A stretch of DNA of 64,000 nucleotides from Lentilitoribacter sp. Alg239-R112 (GCF_900537175.1 NZ_LS999833.1:310001-374000); one strand, 5' to 3'. Shown: positions 1 through 8,680, counted from the first letter of the stretch. Numbers and translations: made by a program. Notes: generated by a model not told the origin, from the sequence alone.

Positions 1-1
1 C

Positions 2-106
2 AATACCAAATCCAAAGAAAAACTCGATATAACTTACCGCAGCACCGAAACTGCTGTGATTGAAATGTTTGATCAAATGATTGATGCAGGCGTTTTTAAA
101 AAGTAG
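2..106 (+). CDS. C-terminal end of probable NAD(P)-dependent epimerase/aldehyde reductase (partial)
   Basis: Open frame entering from the left edge and ending with TAG; 34 residues are visible. The tail has the pattern 'LDITYRSTETAVIEMFDQMI..G', which resembles the last helix of extended SDR proteins of the dihydroflavonol-4-reductase/aldehyde reductase group, where a conserved L-x-W/Y-x-P/R-x-x-E segment is followed by an amphipathic helix. The cofactor-binding part lies outside the window, so the assignment rests only on this tail. No terminator is obvious before the next gene. Confidence 0.4.
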   Translation, partial: NTKSKEKLDITYRSTETAVIEMFDQMIDAGVFKK

Positions 107-221
107 GTTCGTTCTTGAATGACTTTAATAAAGATTGGCAATAATACACAATAAGTAGTATTGCCAATTTCGTTAGCCAGACGTATCTTTTCTTCAAATC
201 AAAAACCTTCGAAAGTACCGT

Positions 222-452
222 ATGTCTAAACCAAACTCTCGTTTTGAACCGATAGTCTTCGGCTTTTTACTGACATTTATGATGACTGCTTTTGTCTCAG
301 CGATTTCTATTTTCAGAACCACAGGCTTTGTCGATAATTTTATCTCGCTTTGGCTCAATGCGTGGATGTTATCTTGGGCGGTGGCATTTCCGATTGTTTT
401 ATTTGTTGCCCCGCTTACGCGCAAAATGGTTGCGCGTATTTTTAAAAACTAG
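222..452 (+). CDS. DUF2798 family small membrane protein
   Basis: 76 residues with two predicted membrane helices (about 10-32 and 45-66). The patterns 'FGFLLTFMMTAFVSAIS' and 'WMLSWAVAFPIVLFVAP' followed by a short basic tail are the hallmark of the DUF2798 family of inner-membrane proteins, whose function is unknown. Length fits the family. It stands alone between the preceding reductase and the convergent FMN reductase; nothing in the context points to a role. Confidence 0.8.
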   Translation: MSKPNSRFEPIVFGFLLTFMMTAFVSAISIFRTTGFVDNFISLWLNAWMLSWAVAFPIVLFVAPLTRKMVARIFKN

Positions 453-470
453 TTGCGGGTTTGATATGCA

Positions 471-1013
471 CTACGCCACGAGTGCTTTTAGGGATGAGCG
501 CAATGTCTGGGCTAGTTCTGGATCGGCAAATGCACCCTTTTTGCTGTCAAACTTTTCGCTAAATGGGCCAACGGAAAAACTTGCTTTCAGATCTGATCCA
601 AAAAATGGCGCAGAATCATTGGCAACGCGCAACACGTTTGCACCACCGCCGGGCCCAATCGAACCTGACATATGCATAACTTTTTTATCTTGAAAGACTT
701 TCATCTGAATACGGGAGGCCCAATCAAAAATATTTTTATAAGCGACGGTGTAATTGCCGTTATATTCTGCGAATGAGATGATCACCGCATCAGCAACGCC
801 AATTTTGTCGAAGAATTTATGAGCTAAATCCGGAACTCCGCCTTCTGTCTCACGCTCAGGAGAAAAGATCGGCATTTCATAGTCGTTCAGGTCAATAATT
901 TCCACGTCAGCATCCTCAACAAGATCGGTTTTCAATACCTCAATTGCGTGAGTAACGAGTTGTTTATTAATTGAATTTTTGTGGTTCGTAGCTGCAAATG
1001 CGAGAATTTTCAT
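471..1013 (-). CDS. NADPH-dependent FMN reductase family protein
   Basis: 180 residues with a flavodoxin-like fold. The N-terminal 'FAATNHKNSINKQL' fits the phosphate-binding loop of NADPH-dependent FMN reductases, and 'AEYNGNYTVAYKNIFDW' (near residues 83-99) is a variant of the family motif PEYNxSxPxxLKNxxDW. Such enzymes reduce FMN or quinone/azo substrates with NAD(P)H in the cytosol. It is transcribed divergently from the LysR gene at 1148 with about 130 bp between them, so that regulator is the likely controller (inference). Confidence 0.85.
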   Translation of the reverse strand: MKILAFAATNHKNSINKQLVTHAIEVLKTDLVEDADVEIIDLNDYEMPIFSPERETEGGVPDLAHKFFDKIGVADAVIISFAEYNGNYTVAYKNIFDWASRIQMKVFQDKKVMHMSGSIGPGGGANVLRVANDSAPFFGSDLKASFSVGPFSEKFDSKKGAFADPELAQTLRSSLKALVA

Positions 1014-1147
1014 GTCATCTACCCTTGATTTAGATTAGAACTTTCCCCATATATTTCATATTACATTTATTTATCATAGACACCAAAAAGCGCTAAACAT
1101 GCGCATTTTTGCAGCATATAAATTGAGGCGATTAAAGCGAGGCTCTT

Positions 1148-2020
1148 TTGGATAACTGGAATGAAATTCGTACGGCCGCACAGGTTGCCAAATTAGGCAC
1201 CATTAGTGCGGCATCAGAAGTGTTGGGTGTACACAGAGCTACCGTCACCCGCCATATTGATGCGTTGGAAAGCTCCTTGGGTGGCAAGCTTTTTCAGCGG
1301 CATACACGCGGGTTCACCCCCACAGAGCTGGGGCAAGAATTGCTCAGAATTGCAGAAGCAACAGATGAACAATTCTCACAGCTTCGACGCATATCCGACA
1401 AACATTCAACGGAACTTACAGGCGATCTGATCGTTACGTCAATTGAAGCGCTTGCACCTTATATCCTACCGCTTCTTGCAGAATTTCGAGAGCAACATCC
1501 GCAGGTAAAAACGAAATTTCTGCAAACTGGTGATGTGATGAAACTTGAATATGGTGAAGCACATATTGCGTTTCGTGCCGGTTCAGAACCGCAAAACCCG
1601 GACAATGTAGTGCAGCCATTTATCGACCTTGACGTCGCGCTTTACGCCGCCAAAAGCTATGTTGCAAAATATGGCAGACCTACTTCAATCGATGATTTCC
1701 CAAATCATCATTTTGTTGGCCCAATGGATGCAAATCCGCGGGCACCGTTTTACAAATGGCTAACGCAACATGTTGGGCCTGATAACATTGCTTTTGCCAG
1801 TAATCATGTCCCCATTAGCATTCAGGCAGTGCGCGGTGGCAACGGCATCGGTTTTCTTACGGTCCGTGAAGTTACACCTCATGATGATCTGGTCGAAATC
1901 ATGCCATCCAGACCTGAATGGGCAACAAAATCGTGGCTTGTTACACATGTAGACCTTCATCGTTCACCCAAGATACAAGCGTTCATGAATATCTTAAAAG
2001 CCAATCGTGCGAATCTGTAA
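1148..2020 (+). CDS. LysR family transcriptional regulator
   Basis: 290 residues: winged helix-turn-helix at about 1-62 ('ISAASEVLGVHRATVTRHIDAL') followed by a LysR substrate-binding domain. The start is TTG with a GCGAGG ribosome site 5-11 bases upstream; an in-frame TAA just before rules out a longer protein. Divergent from the FMN reductase, which it probably regulates. The gene end overlaps the next gene's GTG start by 14 bases, suggesting translational coupling with the VTT membrane protein. The effector is unknown. Confidence 0.88.
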   Translation: MDNWNEIRTAAQVAKLGTISAASEVLGVHRATVTRHIDALESSLGGKLFQRHTRGFTPTELGQELLRIAEATDEQFSQLRRISDKHSTELTGDLIVTSIEALAPYILPLLAEFREQHPQVKTKFLQTGDVMKLEYGEAHIAFRAGSEPQNPDNVVQPFIDLDVALYAAKSYVAKYGRPTSIDDFPNHHFVGPMDANPRAPFYKWLTQHVGPDNIAFASNHVPISIQAVRGGNGIGFLTVREVTPHDDLVEIMPSRPEWATKSWLVTHVDLHRSPKIQAFMNILKANRANL

Positions 2021-2723
2021 ATGGCTGTATGACACTCTATCCGGCCAACTCAATGAAAGCTTTATTGCTTTGAAACCGCTATTAAAAATTATGGGTATAT
2101 TGCTGGCATTTTTCGCCGTCCTGTTCATTCTTGGGCAGTTTTTTGATATTTTGACAGTGGAGAATGTGACATTGGGGCTACAAGGCGCCAGCGAGATTGA
2201 TGCGCTAACATTGTCTGCCATGATCATTGTCCTGTTATGCGTCGATATATTCATTACCGTTCCAACGCTTACAATTACGCTTTTGGCTGGCTTTTTTCTA
2301 GGATTCCCACAAGGTGCACTTATTGCGCTAATCGGCACAAGTTGCGCAACATTTTTAGGCTATGTGATGGGTGAAAGATGGGGTGAACCTGCGATTGGGA
2401 AAATTATCCGGAATGATGCAGATATCATTGACCTTACAGCAACATTCCACACCCATGGTCCACTAATGATAACGCTAGCGCGTGCTGCCCCTATGGTGCC
2501 AGAAATATGCGCATTGCTGGCTGGCGCGACCAATATGAAGTTTGGTCGTTATGCGCTTTTCCATTTTATCGGTACTCTGCCCTATGTGGCGATTGCATCC
2601 TATGCTGGCTCAGTCTCAAGTGTGGATGATCCCATGCCGGCAATCTATGGCGCCATGTTTTTGTATGCCATCGGTTGGGGCGGCTGGTTTTTATTTCGCA
2701 AGTGGAACCGGATTAAGACCTAA
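2007..2723 (+). CDS. TVP38/TMEM64 (VTT domain) inner-membrane protein
   Basis: 238 residues, mostly hydrophobic. The central part (about 85-200) carries the VTT/SNARE-associated signature: a Gly-rich re-entrant stretch 'LLAGFFLGFPQGALIALIG', then 'RAAPMVPEICALLAGATNMKF'. Members of this DedA-related family are thought to act in lipid scrambling or small-molecule transport; the exact function is open. The start is GTG inside the end of the LysR gene; an alternative ATG lies 28 codons later at the first membrane helix. Confidence 0.85.
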   Translation: MRICKWLYDTLSGQLNESFIALKPLLKIMGILLAFFAVLFILGQFFDILTVENVTLGLQGASEIDALTLSAMIIVLLCVDIFITVPTLTITLLAGFFLGFPQGALIALIGTSCATFLGYVMGERWGEPAIGKIIRNDADIIDLTATFHTHGPLMITLARAAPMVPEICALLAGATNMKFGRYALFHFIGTLPYVAIASYAGSVSSVDDPMPAIYGAMFLYAIGWGGWFLFRKWNRIKT

Positions 2724-2725
2724 CT

Positions 2726-3601
2726 TTACGTTGATTTTTCACGCGCAAATGAAATCAGCAGACCGGCAATGACAATAATCGTGGTGCCTATCCAAAATGC
2801 AATTCCTGGAACATCGGCAAAGACAAAATAGCCCAAAATAGCTGCGCTAACAATTTCCAGATATATGAATGGTGATAAGACTGATGCTTGCGCATATTGA
2901 AATGCCAAAATTGTCATACCGTGGGCTGTGATGGAAACAATGCCCATAAATAGAAGTAAAAGCAGCTGATCGGTGGTTGGCATTGACCAATTTAGGACAG
3001 CAAAAGGAATGAGAAAGACCATTCCCACAACACATTGGAAACAAAGTGTTTTTATCGGATCACTGGCTTGCGCTGTCATGCGAGTTGTCACCATATACAA
3101 GCCATAAAACAGGCCAGCAAGCGCTGCAAAAATAACTCCATTTTCCATCTCAACACGCGGGTTTATAATGATTAAGGCACCTGAAAGCCCCAAGATCAAA
3201 GCGATGGTTTTCACCCAAGTCAGCTTCTCTTTAAGAACAATTACCGCAAAGACTGTTGCAACAATGGGCGCAATCATTGTGACCGCAACTGTGGTCGCCA
3301 AAGGTGTTGTTGAAATGGATATAAAGAAGCAAAGCATTGCCGAAATTATGAAGAATGTTCGCGTAAAGTGTGATTTGATATTACGCCTTGGAAAGATGTT
3401 CCGGCCAAATTTGCGCATCGCAATGGGAACGATGAAGAGTGAAGCGGCAAAATATCGAGCCCAGGAAAGATAAAGCGGCGAAAGCTCTGCTGATAGGTAT
3501 TTGGCAATCGTATCGACCACCGGAATAAGCAACATTGCCAATGACAGAAGGAAAATACCACGTAGAGCATTTTGTTTGGGTAAGGAGTGATTGCCGGACA
3601 T
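2726..3601 (-). CDS. DMT superfamily transporter (EamA domains)
   Basis: 291 residues with about ten predicted membrane helices in two EamA repeats, the usual layout of drug/metabolite transporters that export amino acids or other small metabolites. The ATG at 3601 is chosen because AGAGG lies 8 bases upstream; an upstream in-frame start has no ribosome site. It converges tail-to-tail with the VTT gene, with only 2 bases between stop codons. Substrate cannot be read from the sequence. Confidence 0.85.
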   Translation of the reverse strand: MSGNHSLPKQNALRGIFLLSLAMLLIPVVDTIAKYLSAELSPLYLSWARYFAASLFIVPIAMRKFGRNIFPRRNIKSHFTRTFFIISAMLCFFISISTTPLATTVAVTMIAPIVATVFAVIVLKEKLTWVKTIALILGLSGALIIINPRVEMENGVIFAALAGLFYGLYMVTTRMTAQASDPIKTLCFQCVVGMVFLIPFAVLNWSMPTTDQLLLLLFMGIVSITAHGMTILAFQYAQASVLSPFIYLEIVSAAILGYFVFADVPGIAFWIGTTIIVIAGLLISFAREKST

Positions 3602-3749
3602 CGTAAAACCTCTAACTAATTCGCAAACTTTGTAAAGCAAAAACAGGCTGACGCCTCTTTAGAGGTTTTTACGTTAATCGTAGGAATTAATTGATTTTCC
3701 TAAACCGCAAAACCATGTAAAACCTTAACCAAATCGAGGAGAGTTGAAG

Positions 3750-4172
3750 ATGAAAGACACCATGATTGCGGGTTTAACACATGAAACGCGCGTGACTGTG
3801 ACCAAAGGCCTGACTGTGCCGGAAGTATCGGAGCACTTTAAAAGCTTCCACACGATGCCGGAAGTTTTTGCAACAGCCTATATGGTTGGTTTTATGGAGC
3901 TTTGCTGCATCGAGTTAATGGCAGCTCATCTTGATAATGGCGAAGACAGCGTTGGCATTGATATCAATGTTGATCATAGCGCACCAACGCCAACAGGTAT
4001 GGAAGTCACGGCGCACGCGAAACTCATAGATGTAAGCAAACGCGTTCTAACATTTGAGGTTACAGCATCAGATAATGCCGGTACAATCGGCAAAGGCCTC
4101 CACAAACGGGCGGTTATCAACGCTGAAAAATTCAATCAAATGGTGGCTGATAAGTCGCGCAAATACGCCTGA
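3750..4172 (+). CDS. Thioesterase family protein (FlK-like hotdog fold)
   Basis: 140 residues with the pattern of the fluoroacetyl-CoA thioesterase-like hotdog family: 'MPEVFATAYMVGFMELCC' near the N-terminal third, then 'VGIDINVDHSAPTPTGMEVTAHAKL', and a C-terminal 'GKGLHKRAVIN' strand. Such proteins hydrolyse small acyl-CoA esters in the cytosol. Start ATG at 3750 follows GAGGAG by eight bases. It is monocistronic; the physiological acyl-CoA is not evident. Confidence 0.8.
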   Translation: MKDTMIAGLTHETRVTVTKGLTVPEVSEHFKSFHTMPEVFATAYMVGFMELCCIELMAAHLDNGEDSVGIDINVDHSAPTPTGMEVTAHAKLIDVSKRVLTFEVTASDNAGTIGKGLHKRAVINAEKFNQMVADKSRKYA

Positions 4173-4314
4173 TATATATAGATAATTGGGCCTGACTTCG
4201 CAGGCACGTCAAGCATGTTTAGCAGGCGAGTGCGGCATTACGACCTTATCTTATAGGCTTAATAACTTGTAAAGAAAATCTTGATCGAATCCTGCCGCAA
4301 ACAGGAGAACGATA

Positions 4315-4689
4315 ATGTCAAACAACACAATAAGAGAGAATATACAAAAGGCAATAGGCGCACACGGCGCTTGGAAAATGAAGCTTAGAACTGCCATCAC
4401 TCACGGCAGTTCTGAAATAACGCCCGACAAGGTCAGATGTGATGATCAATGCGAATTTGGTAAATGGCTTTACAGCCCATCTATCGATCCGCAGACACGT
4501 AATGGCAAGCCATATCAAGTCGTTCGTCGTTTGCATGCAGAATTTCATGTTTGTGCGGCAGATGTGCTGGAACACGCTGTCAATCAACGCGCACAACAAG
4601 CGGACGAACTGATTGAGGGTGAATTTGCCGACCGCTCGAAAATACTTACTAAGGCTCTCACTAAATGGAAAGGTGAGCTGACCGGCTAA
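4315..4689 (+). CDS. Solitary CZB (chemoreceptor zinc-binding) domain protein
   Basis: 124 residues consisting almost entirely of a CZB domain. The expected zinc ligands are visible: His17 in 'GAHGAW', Cys46 in 'CEFGKWLY', and His74 plus His78 in 'HAEFH'. CZB domains normally sit at the end of chemoreceptors or diguanylate cyclases and bind zinc (zinc or hypochlorite sensing is reported for the family). Here it is a soluble stand-alone protein with GGAG upstream of ATG. No partner gene is adjacent; the nearest chemoreceptor and GGDEF genes are 20-33 kb away. Confidence 0.85.
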   Translation: MSNNTIRENIQKAIGAHGAWKMKLRTAITHGSSEITPDKVRCDDQCEFGKWLYSPSIDPQTRNGKPYQVVRRLHAEFHVCAADVLEHAVNQRAQQADELIEGEFADRSKILTKALTKWKGELTG

Positions 4690-4822
4690 TCCTTCAGCAC
4701 GGTCGGAACATCTTGTAGACAGCCCCTTGGTTCAAGCTGAATGGGATATAGCCACCATAAACTGACTAATGTTACTAAAAAGAAATTTGATGGCGCGCAG
4801 ATTAATGCTGCGCACAATCATT

Positions 4823-5614
4823 CTATCTTCCAGTATATTTTGGAGGTTGGCGCGCAATCCAGGCGTCCAGGCCTGCAAGAACATCAGAAGTTGCGGCCAT
4901 CCGCGCAAATTGCTCACGCTCAATTAAAAGACCTTCCTCAATTGTCGTATTGATCCCTCTCGTCACGGCGGCAATAATCCTGGATGCGGCTAAAGGCGAA
5001 TGCTTGATAATGCGCTCTGCCAAATCAAATGCTGCCGGTAATAATTGATCGTGCGGTACAACTTTATTGACCAATCCGAGCTCATAGGCTCGCTGCGGCG
5101 AAAACGTATCTCCTGTCAAAAGAAGTTCTAGTGCTCGCTTGCGGCCAGCAAGTCTTGGCAGTCTTTGCGTCCCTCCGAACGTTGGAGGAATTCCAATATT
5201 AATCTCCGGTTTTGCAAACACCGCGTTTTCGCTCGCAATGGCAAGATGAACAGCTTCTGTAATCTCACAACCACCACCGAAAGCAATACCGTTCACAGCA
5301 GCGATAATGGGTTTGGGGAATGCCTCAAGCCGCGCAGTCATGGACTGCCCACGTTTGCAAAAGTCTTTGACGGAAATATCCACACCAGCCTTAATGCTCT
5401 GGGTAAATTCGTGAATATCCCCGCCCGCTGAGAAGGCTCGCTCACCCGCACCAGTGATAATAACAGCACGGACGTCTGCATCCTCTTCGATCAAATCCAG
5501 CAAATTCATAAGCAAGTCATTTGTTTCGTAAGACAGCGCGTTCAACTTTTTCGGACGGTTTAGTTTCAAAAGCGCAATAGATTTATGGCTCTCGTAAATT
5601 ACAGGTTCAGACAT
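4823..5614 (-). CDS. Enoyl-CoA hydratase/isomerase family protein
   Basis: 263 residues of the crotonase fold. Oxyanion-hole strands 'AFSAGGDIHEF' and 'GIAFGGGCEITEA' are present, and both catalytic glutamates of true hydratases can be placed (GGGCE and 'FAKPEINIG'), followed by 'GGTQRLPRL'. It likely hydrates enoyl-CoA in a beta-oxidation-type pathway. Start ATG at 5614 has GGAG 6-9 bases upstream. The TetR gene at 5690 is divergent, 75 bases away, and probably represses both. Confidence 0.9.
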   Translation of the reverse strand: MSEPVIYESHKSIALLKLNRPKKLNALSYETNDLLMNLLDLIEEDADVRAVIITGAGERAFSAGGDIHEFTQSIKAGVDISVKDFCKRGQSMTARLEAFPKPIIAAVNGIAFGGGCEITEAVHLAIASENAVFAKPEINIGIPPTFGGTQRLPRLAGRKRALELLLTGDTFSPQRAYELGLVNKVVPHDQLLPAAFDLAERIIKHSPLAASRIIAAVTRGINTTIEEGLLIEREQFARMAATSDVLAGLDAWIARQPPKYTGR

Positions 5615-5656
5615 GAAGTTCTCCATTAAATGACGAAATCATATCAAGAGTTTAAA

Positions 5657-5684
5657 TTGACATACACTCACTAATGAGTATACA
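5657..5684 (+). promoter_or_regulatory. Promoter of the TetR gene with operator in the spacer
   Basis: TTGACA (5657-5662), a 16-base spacer and TATACA (5679-5684). The spacer holds the inverted repeat ACTCA-N4-TGAGT (5666-5679), placed where a bound repressor would block polymerase. It lies between the divergent enoyl-CoA hydratase and TetR genes and is the probable autoregulatory site of that TetR. Confidence 0.6.
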
Positions 5685-5689
5685 TAATT

Positions 5690-6259
5690 ATGCCTGCCAA
5701 AAAACCCACTGCAAAAGATCGTATTCTGGACGCTGCAAATCGATTATTTTATGCTGAGGGCATTCGCGCTGTCAGCGTCGATGCGATATCCGCCAAAGCC
5801 GGAATCACCAAGAAAACACTCTATTATCATTTTAAAAGCAAAGATGACCTTATCGAAGCTTATCTGGCATCACGCGATCAACCTAATCTTGCGCTTTACA
5901 AAAAATGGTTTGATGAAACTGAAGGTCAGCTTTCCGATAAAGTTGAAGCGATATTCATAAACTTGGCACGCTCTGCCCGCCATCCGAAGTGGAAAGGCTG
6001 TGGATTTTTACGAACCGCGGCGGAATTAGCCAACATGCCGGGCCATCCTGCGATGAAAGTTGGCGCGGCACATAAGAAGAAGTTTGAGCAATGGTTACGG
6101 GATATATTCGCTCAACAGGACATTGATAATCCAGAACAATTGGCGCGGCAGATTGTGCTGCTGATGGATGGGGCTTTTTCAACTGTATTGGTTCACCGTG
6201 ACCCAACATATATAGAATCCGCTGGCCATGCTGCAAGGATGATGATCAACCTTGAGTGA
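5690..6259 (+). CDS. TetR family transcriptional regulator
   Basis: 189 residues; N-terminal TetR helix-turn-helix at about 8-55 ('SVDAISAKAGITKKTLYYHFKSKDDL' region) and a C-terminal ligand domain of usual size. It is divergent from an enoyl-CoA hydratase gene and likely represses it in response to an acyl-CoA or related ligand (inference). No ribosome-binding site precedes the ATG, and the predicted transcription start falls at or next to the ATG, so the mRNA may be leaderless. Confidence 0.88.
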   Translation: MPAKKPTAKDRILDAANRLFYAEGIRAVSVDAISAKAGITKKTLYYHFKSKDDLIEAYLASRDQPNLALYKKWFDETEGQLSDKVEAIFINLARSARHPKWKGCGFLRTAAELANMPGHPAMKVGAAHKKKFEQWLRDIFAQQDIDNPEQLARQIVLLMDGAFSTVLVHRDPTYIESAGHAARMMINLE

Positions 6260-6314
6260 ATTTCGATCCTGTATCGAACAAGTTAACTTGATAGTTTCCG
6301 GTGCAACAAAATTG

Positions 6315-6521
6315 CTAGGCGTTATCTCGCCCCCACACAATTTTCGACCATGCCTTCTCGTGAAAGAAATAGCACAAAAAACCGACAATAGCGCTGACAA
6401 TAGCGATACCACCGCCAGCGGTGAACGAGCCGGTAAACAAGTACCCAATAAGTGTCATGGCAATTAGTCCGGCAAGTTGCCAGGTGATCGATTTAACGAT
6501 GAGTCGTTTGTTCGTGTCCAT
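6315..6521 (-). CDS. DUF2061 small membrane protein
   Basis: 68 residues with two membrane helices and the DUF2061 signature: basic N-terminus 'KRLIVKSITWQLAG', then 'YLFTGSFTAGGGIAIV', and the terminal 'FHEKAWSKIVWGR' (family pattern HExxWxxixWG). Function is unknown; members often sit near sulfate or cysteine metabolism genes, but no such context is visible here. It converges with the TetR gene. Confidence 0.85.
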   Translation of the reverse strand: MDTNKRLIVKSITWQLAGLIAMTLIGYLFTGSFTAGGGIAIVSAIVGFLCYFFHEKAWSKIVWGRDNA

Positions 6522-6618
6522 TTGAGCTTCCGGTAACGATTTACTTTCACGCTGTAATGCTAATTCAAATTTTATGATCTGGACATTTTGTTTTTACGCT
6601 GCAATAAATCTCTTTTGG

Positions 6619-6630
6619 TGATTAAAATCA
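6619..6630. promoter_or_regulatory. Possible XRE operator palindrome
   Basis: TGATT-AA-AATCA just upstream of the XRE-type gene, flanked by two direct copies of TGGTGATT 20 bases apart. The position suggests autoregulation. AT-rich and short, so it could be chance. Confidence 0.3.
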
Positions 6631-6645
6631 ACAATGGTGATTTAT

Positions 6646-7488
6646 ATGGATAAACGAGATCGATCCAAACTGTTCAAGCAACGTCTACTTGAAGCGATGG
6701 AGCAAGAAAAGACCTCTCGCAGTGAACTGGCCAGAACAACAGGCGTTGACCGTTCTACTATTGGTCAGCTTCTAAATGTGGATATACCACGGTTACCCAA
6801 CGGCCAGCTCGTTGCTGATCTGGCATCCGCGCTTGGTGTGAGTGCCGACTGGCTTCTTGGTTTAACGAACAGACCTGAGCGACCGGGCGACATTATCGCA
6901 GCGGCAATGGCGCTACGTCCGGCAGAGCGCAGTTCTACCGATGAACAACTTCTAAGTTGGCACGAAGAGGCAGCGGGATATAAGGTGCGCCACGTGCCAG
7001 CAACTTTGCCAGATATTTTAAAAACTGAACGTGTTTTGAACTGGGAATATTCATCATTTCTTGATCAGCCAGTTATTCCGGCAATCACTGCTCTACGCGA
7101 CCAATTGAATTGGTTGCAATCAGGCGTTTCCGATTACGAGATTTCGTTGCCCATTCATGAATTACAGGCCTGTGCGGAAGGTACAGCATATTATGAGGGG
7201 CTTGAACAGAAAATTCGATATGAGCAGTTGGAATTTATCGCAGATACATGCAGCCAGATGTTTCCCAGATTGCGGCTTTTTTTGTTTGATGCGCATAAAG
7301 TATTCAGCGCACCTGTTACGATTTTTGGCCCGGGCCTTGCCGTCATTTATGTTGGCCAATGCTATCTGGCTTTTCGTGAAACAGAACGCGTTCGCTCTCT
7401 CAGCGACCATTTTGATTGGCTTGTCCGCGAAGCCAAAGTCGATGCGCGACATGTCCCAGACTATATTCACTCGCTGCTAAAACGATAA
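6646..7488 (+). CDS. XRE family helix-turn-helix transcriptional regulator
   Basis: 280 residues. An XRE HTH spans about residues 5-70 ('SRSELARTTGVDRSTIGQLL', then 'LVADLASALGVSADWLLGLTNRP'). The C-terminal 200 residues resemble the ligand-binding half of uncharacterised alphaproteobacterial XRE regulators; no known ligand motif is recognised. Start ATG at 6646 follows GGTGA; an in-frame ATG four codons upstream (6634) is the alternative. The gene stands alone. Confidence 0.8.
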   Translation: MDKRDRSKLFKQRLLEAMEQEKTSRSELARTTGVDRSTIGQLLNVDIPRLPNGQLVADLASALGVSADWLLGLTNRPERPGDIIAAAMALRPAERSSTDEQLLSWHEEAAGYKVRHVPATLPDILKTERVLNWEYSSFLDQPVIPAITALRDQLNWLQSGVSDYEISLPIHELQACAEGTAYYEGLEQKIRYEQLEFIADTCSQMFPRLRLFLFDAHKVFSAPVTIFGPGLAVIYVGQCYLAFRETERVRSLSDHFDWLVREAKVDARHVPDYIHSLLKR

Positions 7489-7562
7489 GTTAGGATAGTC
7501 ATGGTTCGGTCCAATTGCGTAAAGGCCCTACCTTTATTCCAAACATTCCGAATTTTTTATGG

Positions 7563-7584
7563 ACTGTCTCGCGAGTGAGACAGT
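7563..7584. promoter_or_regulatory. GAF-Fis activator binding palindrome, copy 1
   Basis: ACTGTCTC-N6-GAGACAGT, a perfect inverted repeat with 8-base arms about 95 bases upstream of the regulator start. The same repeat occurs at 8655-8680 before the aldehyde dehydrogenase, so both are probably bound by the regulator encoded between them. Confidence 0.75.
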
Positions 7585-7677
7585 TTCTCACCCGATGCTA
7601 CTCTCCACTACGGCGCTCTACGAATTGAGCAGGCATAATCAAATGACAATTGTTCAAAATTGAGATATGAAGTTACA

Positions 7678-8622
7678 ATGAGACACGAAGATCTTGTTCT
7701 TTCCACTGTTGAATCCCGTAAGGCGGCAGCGCACAGCTCAGTCGCAGCTTCATGGTCGCGCTCTGTCCAGCGTTATGGCTTGGACCCTTCTGGCAAACGC
7801 TGTAGCGATATTGTTGACGAGCAGGAACTTTCATACCGGCGCGAGGCGATGGAACAATTTTTGCAAATTGCATCGCCAAAGCTGGATCGACTGTTCGGTC
7901 TGGTCAGCGCATCGGGTTGCGCGGTCTTTCTGACTGATAATGAAGGCGTCATTCTTGATCAGCGCTGCAAAGAAGGCGATCTTAACTCTTTCCAATCATG
8001 GGGATTGATGGCTGGCGCTGACTGGAGTGAACAAAGCGAAGGTACAAACGGCATTGGAACTTGCATTGCCGAAGATAGAAGCCTCATCATTCATCGTGAT
8101 CAGCATTTTTTCTCCAAAAATACGGCTATGAGCTGCATTGATACGCCAGTTTACGGTTCGGATGGCCGGATCATGGGTGCGCTGAATATCTCGTCTGCTC
8201 GGGCTGATCAGACCGCTGAAATCAATAAAATGATCGCAGCAATGGTATCTCAGTCAGCCAAGCAGATTGAGAGTGATAATTTTCGCGCTACTTTTTCGGG
8301 CGCACGTATCACATTGCTCAATACTGGCGATACAGAAAAGAACGCACTGATTGCCATTGATACTGATGATGTCGCCATTGGCGCAACACGAGATGCGCGC
8401 CAACTATTTGGTTGGGAGAAATTTGGCGAATTTGCCCCCATGGCAGCCAGAGACATTTTTGGCGGCAGTGATGATAAGCTCGAAGCATTTGACCGCGCCC
8501 AGCGAGCCGCCATGGTTCGCGCCCTCACCCGCTCAAATGGCAACGTATCGCAAGCTGCACGTGCGCTGAATATTGGCCGTGCCACCATGTATCGTCGCAT
8601 GAAGCGTTTTGGTCTGATTTAA
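7678..8622 (+). CDS. GAF-Fis type transcriptional regulator (AcoR-like, lacking the AAA+ domain)
   Basis: 314 residues. An N-terminal segment 'VAASWSRSVQRYGLDP' and a GAF-like sensor domain (about 60-200) match AcoR-type activators. A Fis-type HTH closes the protein ('VRALTRSNGNVSQAARALNI', 'GRATMYRRMKRFGLI'). The central sigma-54-interacting ATPase of AcoR is entirely absent; only about 60 linker residues lie between GAF and HTH. It therefore probably works with a sigma-70-type polymerase. It precedes the aldehyde dehydrogenase gene and the two shared palindromes. ATG at 7678 preferred; an in-frame TTG at 7660 is possible. Confidence 0.85.
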   Translation: MRHEDLVLSTVESRKAAAHSSVAASWSRSVQRYGLDPSGKRCSDIVDEQELSYRREAMEQFLQIASPKLDRLFGLVSASGCAVFLTDNEGVILDQRCKEGDLNSFQSWGLMAGADWSEQSEGTNGIGTCIAEDRSLIIHRDQHFFSKNTAMSCIDTPVYGSDGRIMGALNISSARADQTAEINKMIAAMVSQSAKQIESDNFRATFSGARITLLNTGDTEKNALIAIDTDDVAIGATRDARQLFGWEKFGEFAPMAARDIFGGSDDKLEAFDRAQRAAMVRALTRSNGNVSQAARALNIGRATMYRRMKRFGLI

Positions 8623-8654
8623 CACAAAACCAACGCAACATTACCAAATGCAGA

Positions 8655-8680
8655 AAACTGTCTCAGCAAAGAGACAGTTT
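8655..8680. promoter_or_regulatory. GAF-Fis activator binding palindrome, copy 2
   Basis: AAACTGTCTC-N6-GAGACAGTTT, a perfect inverted repeat with 10-base arms, 101 bases upstream of the aldehyde dehydrogenase ATG. Core identical to the copy at 7563-7584. Likely the activator site that drives the aldehyde dehydrogenase. Confidence 0.8.
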
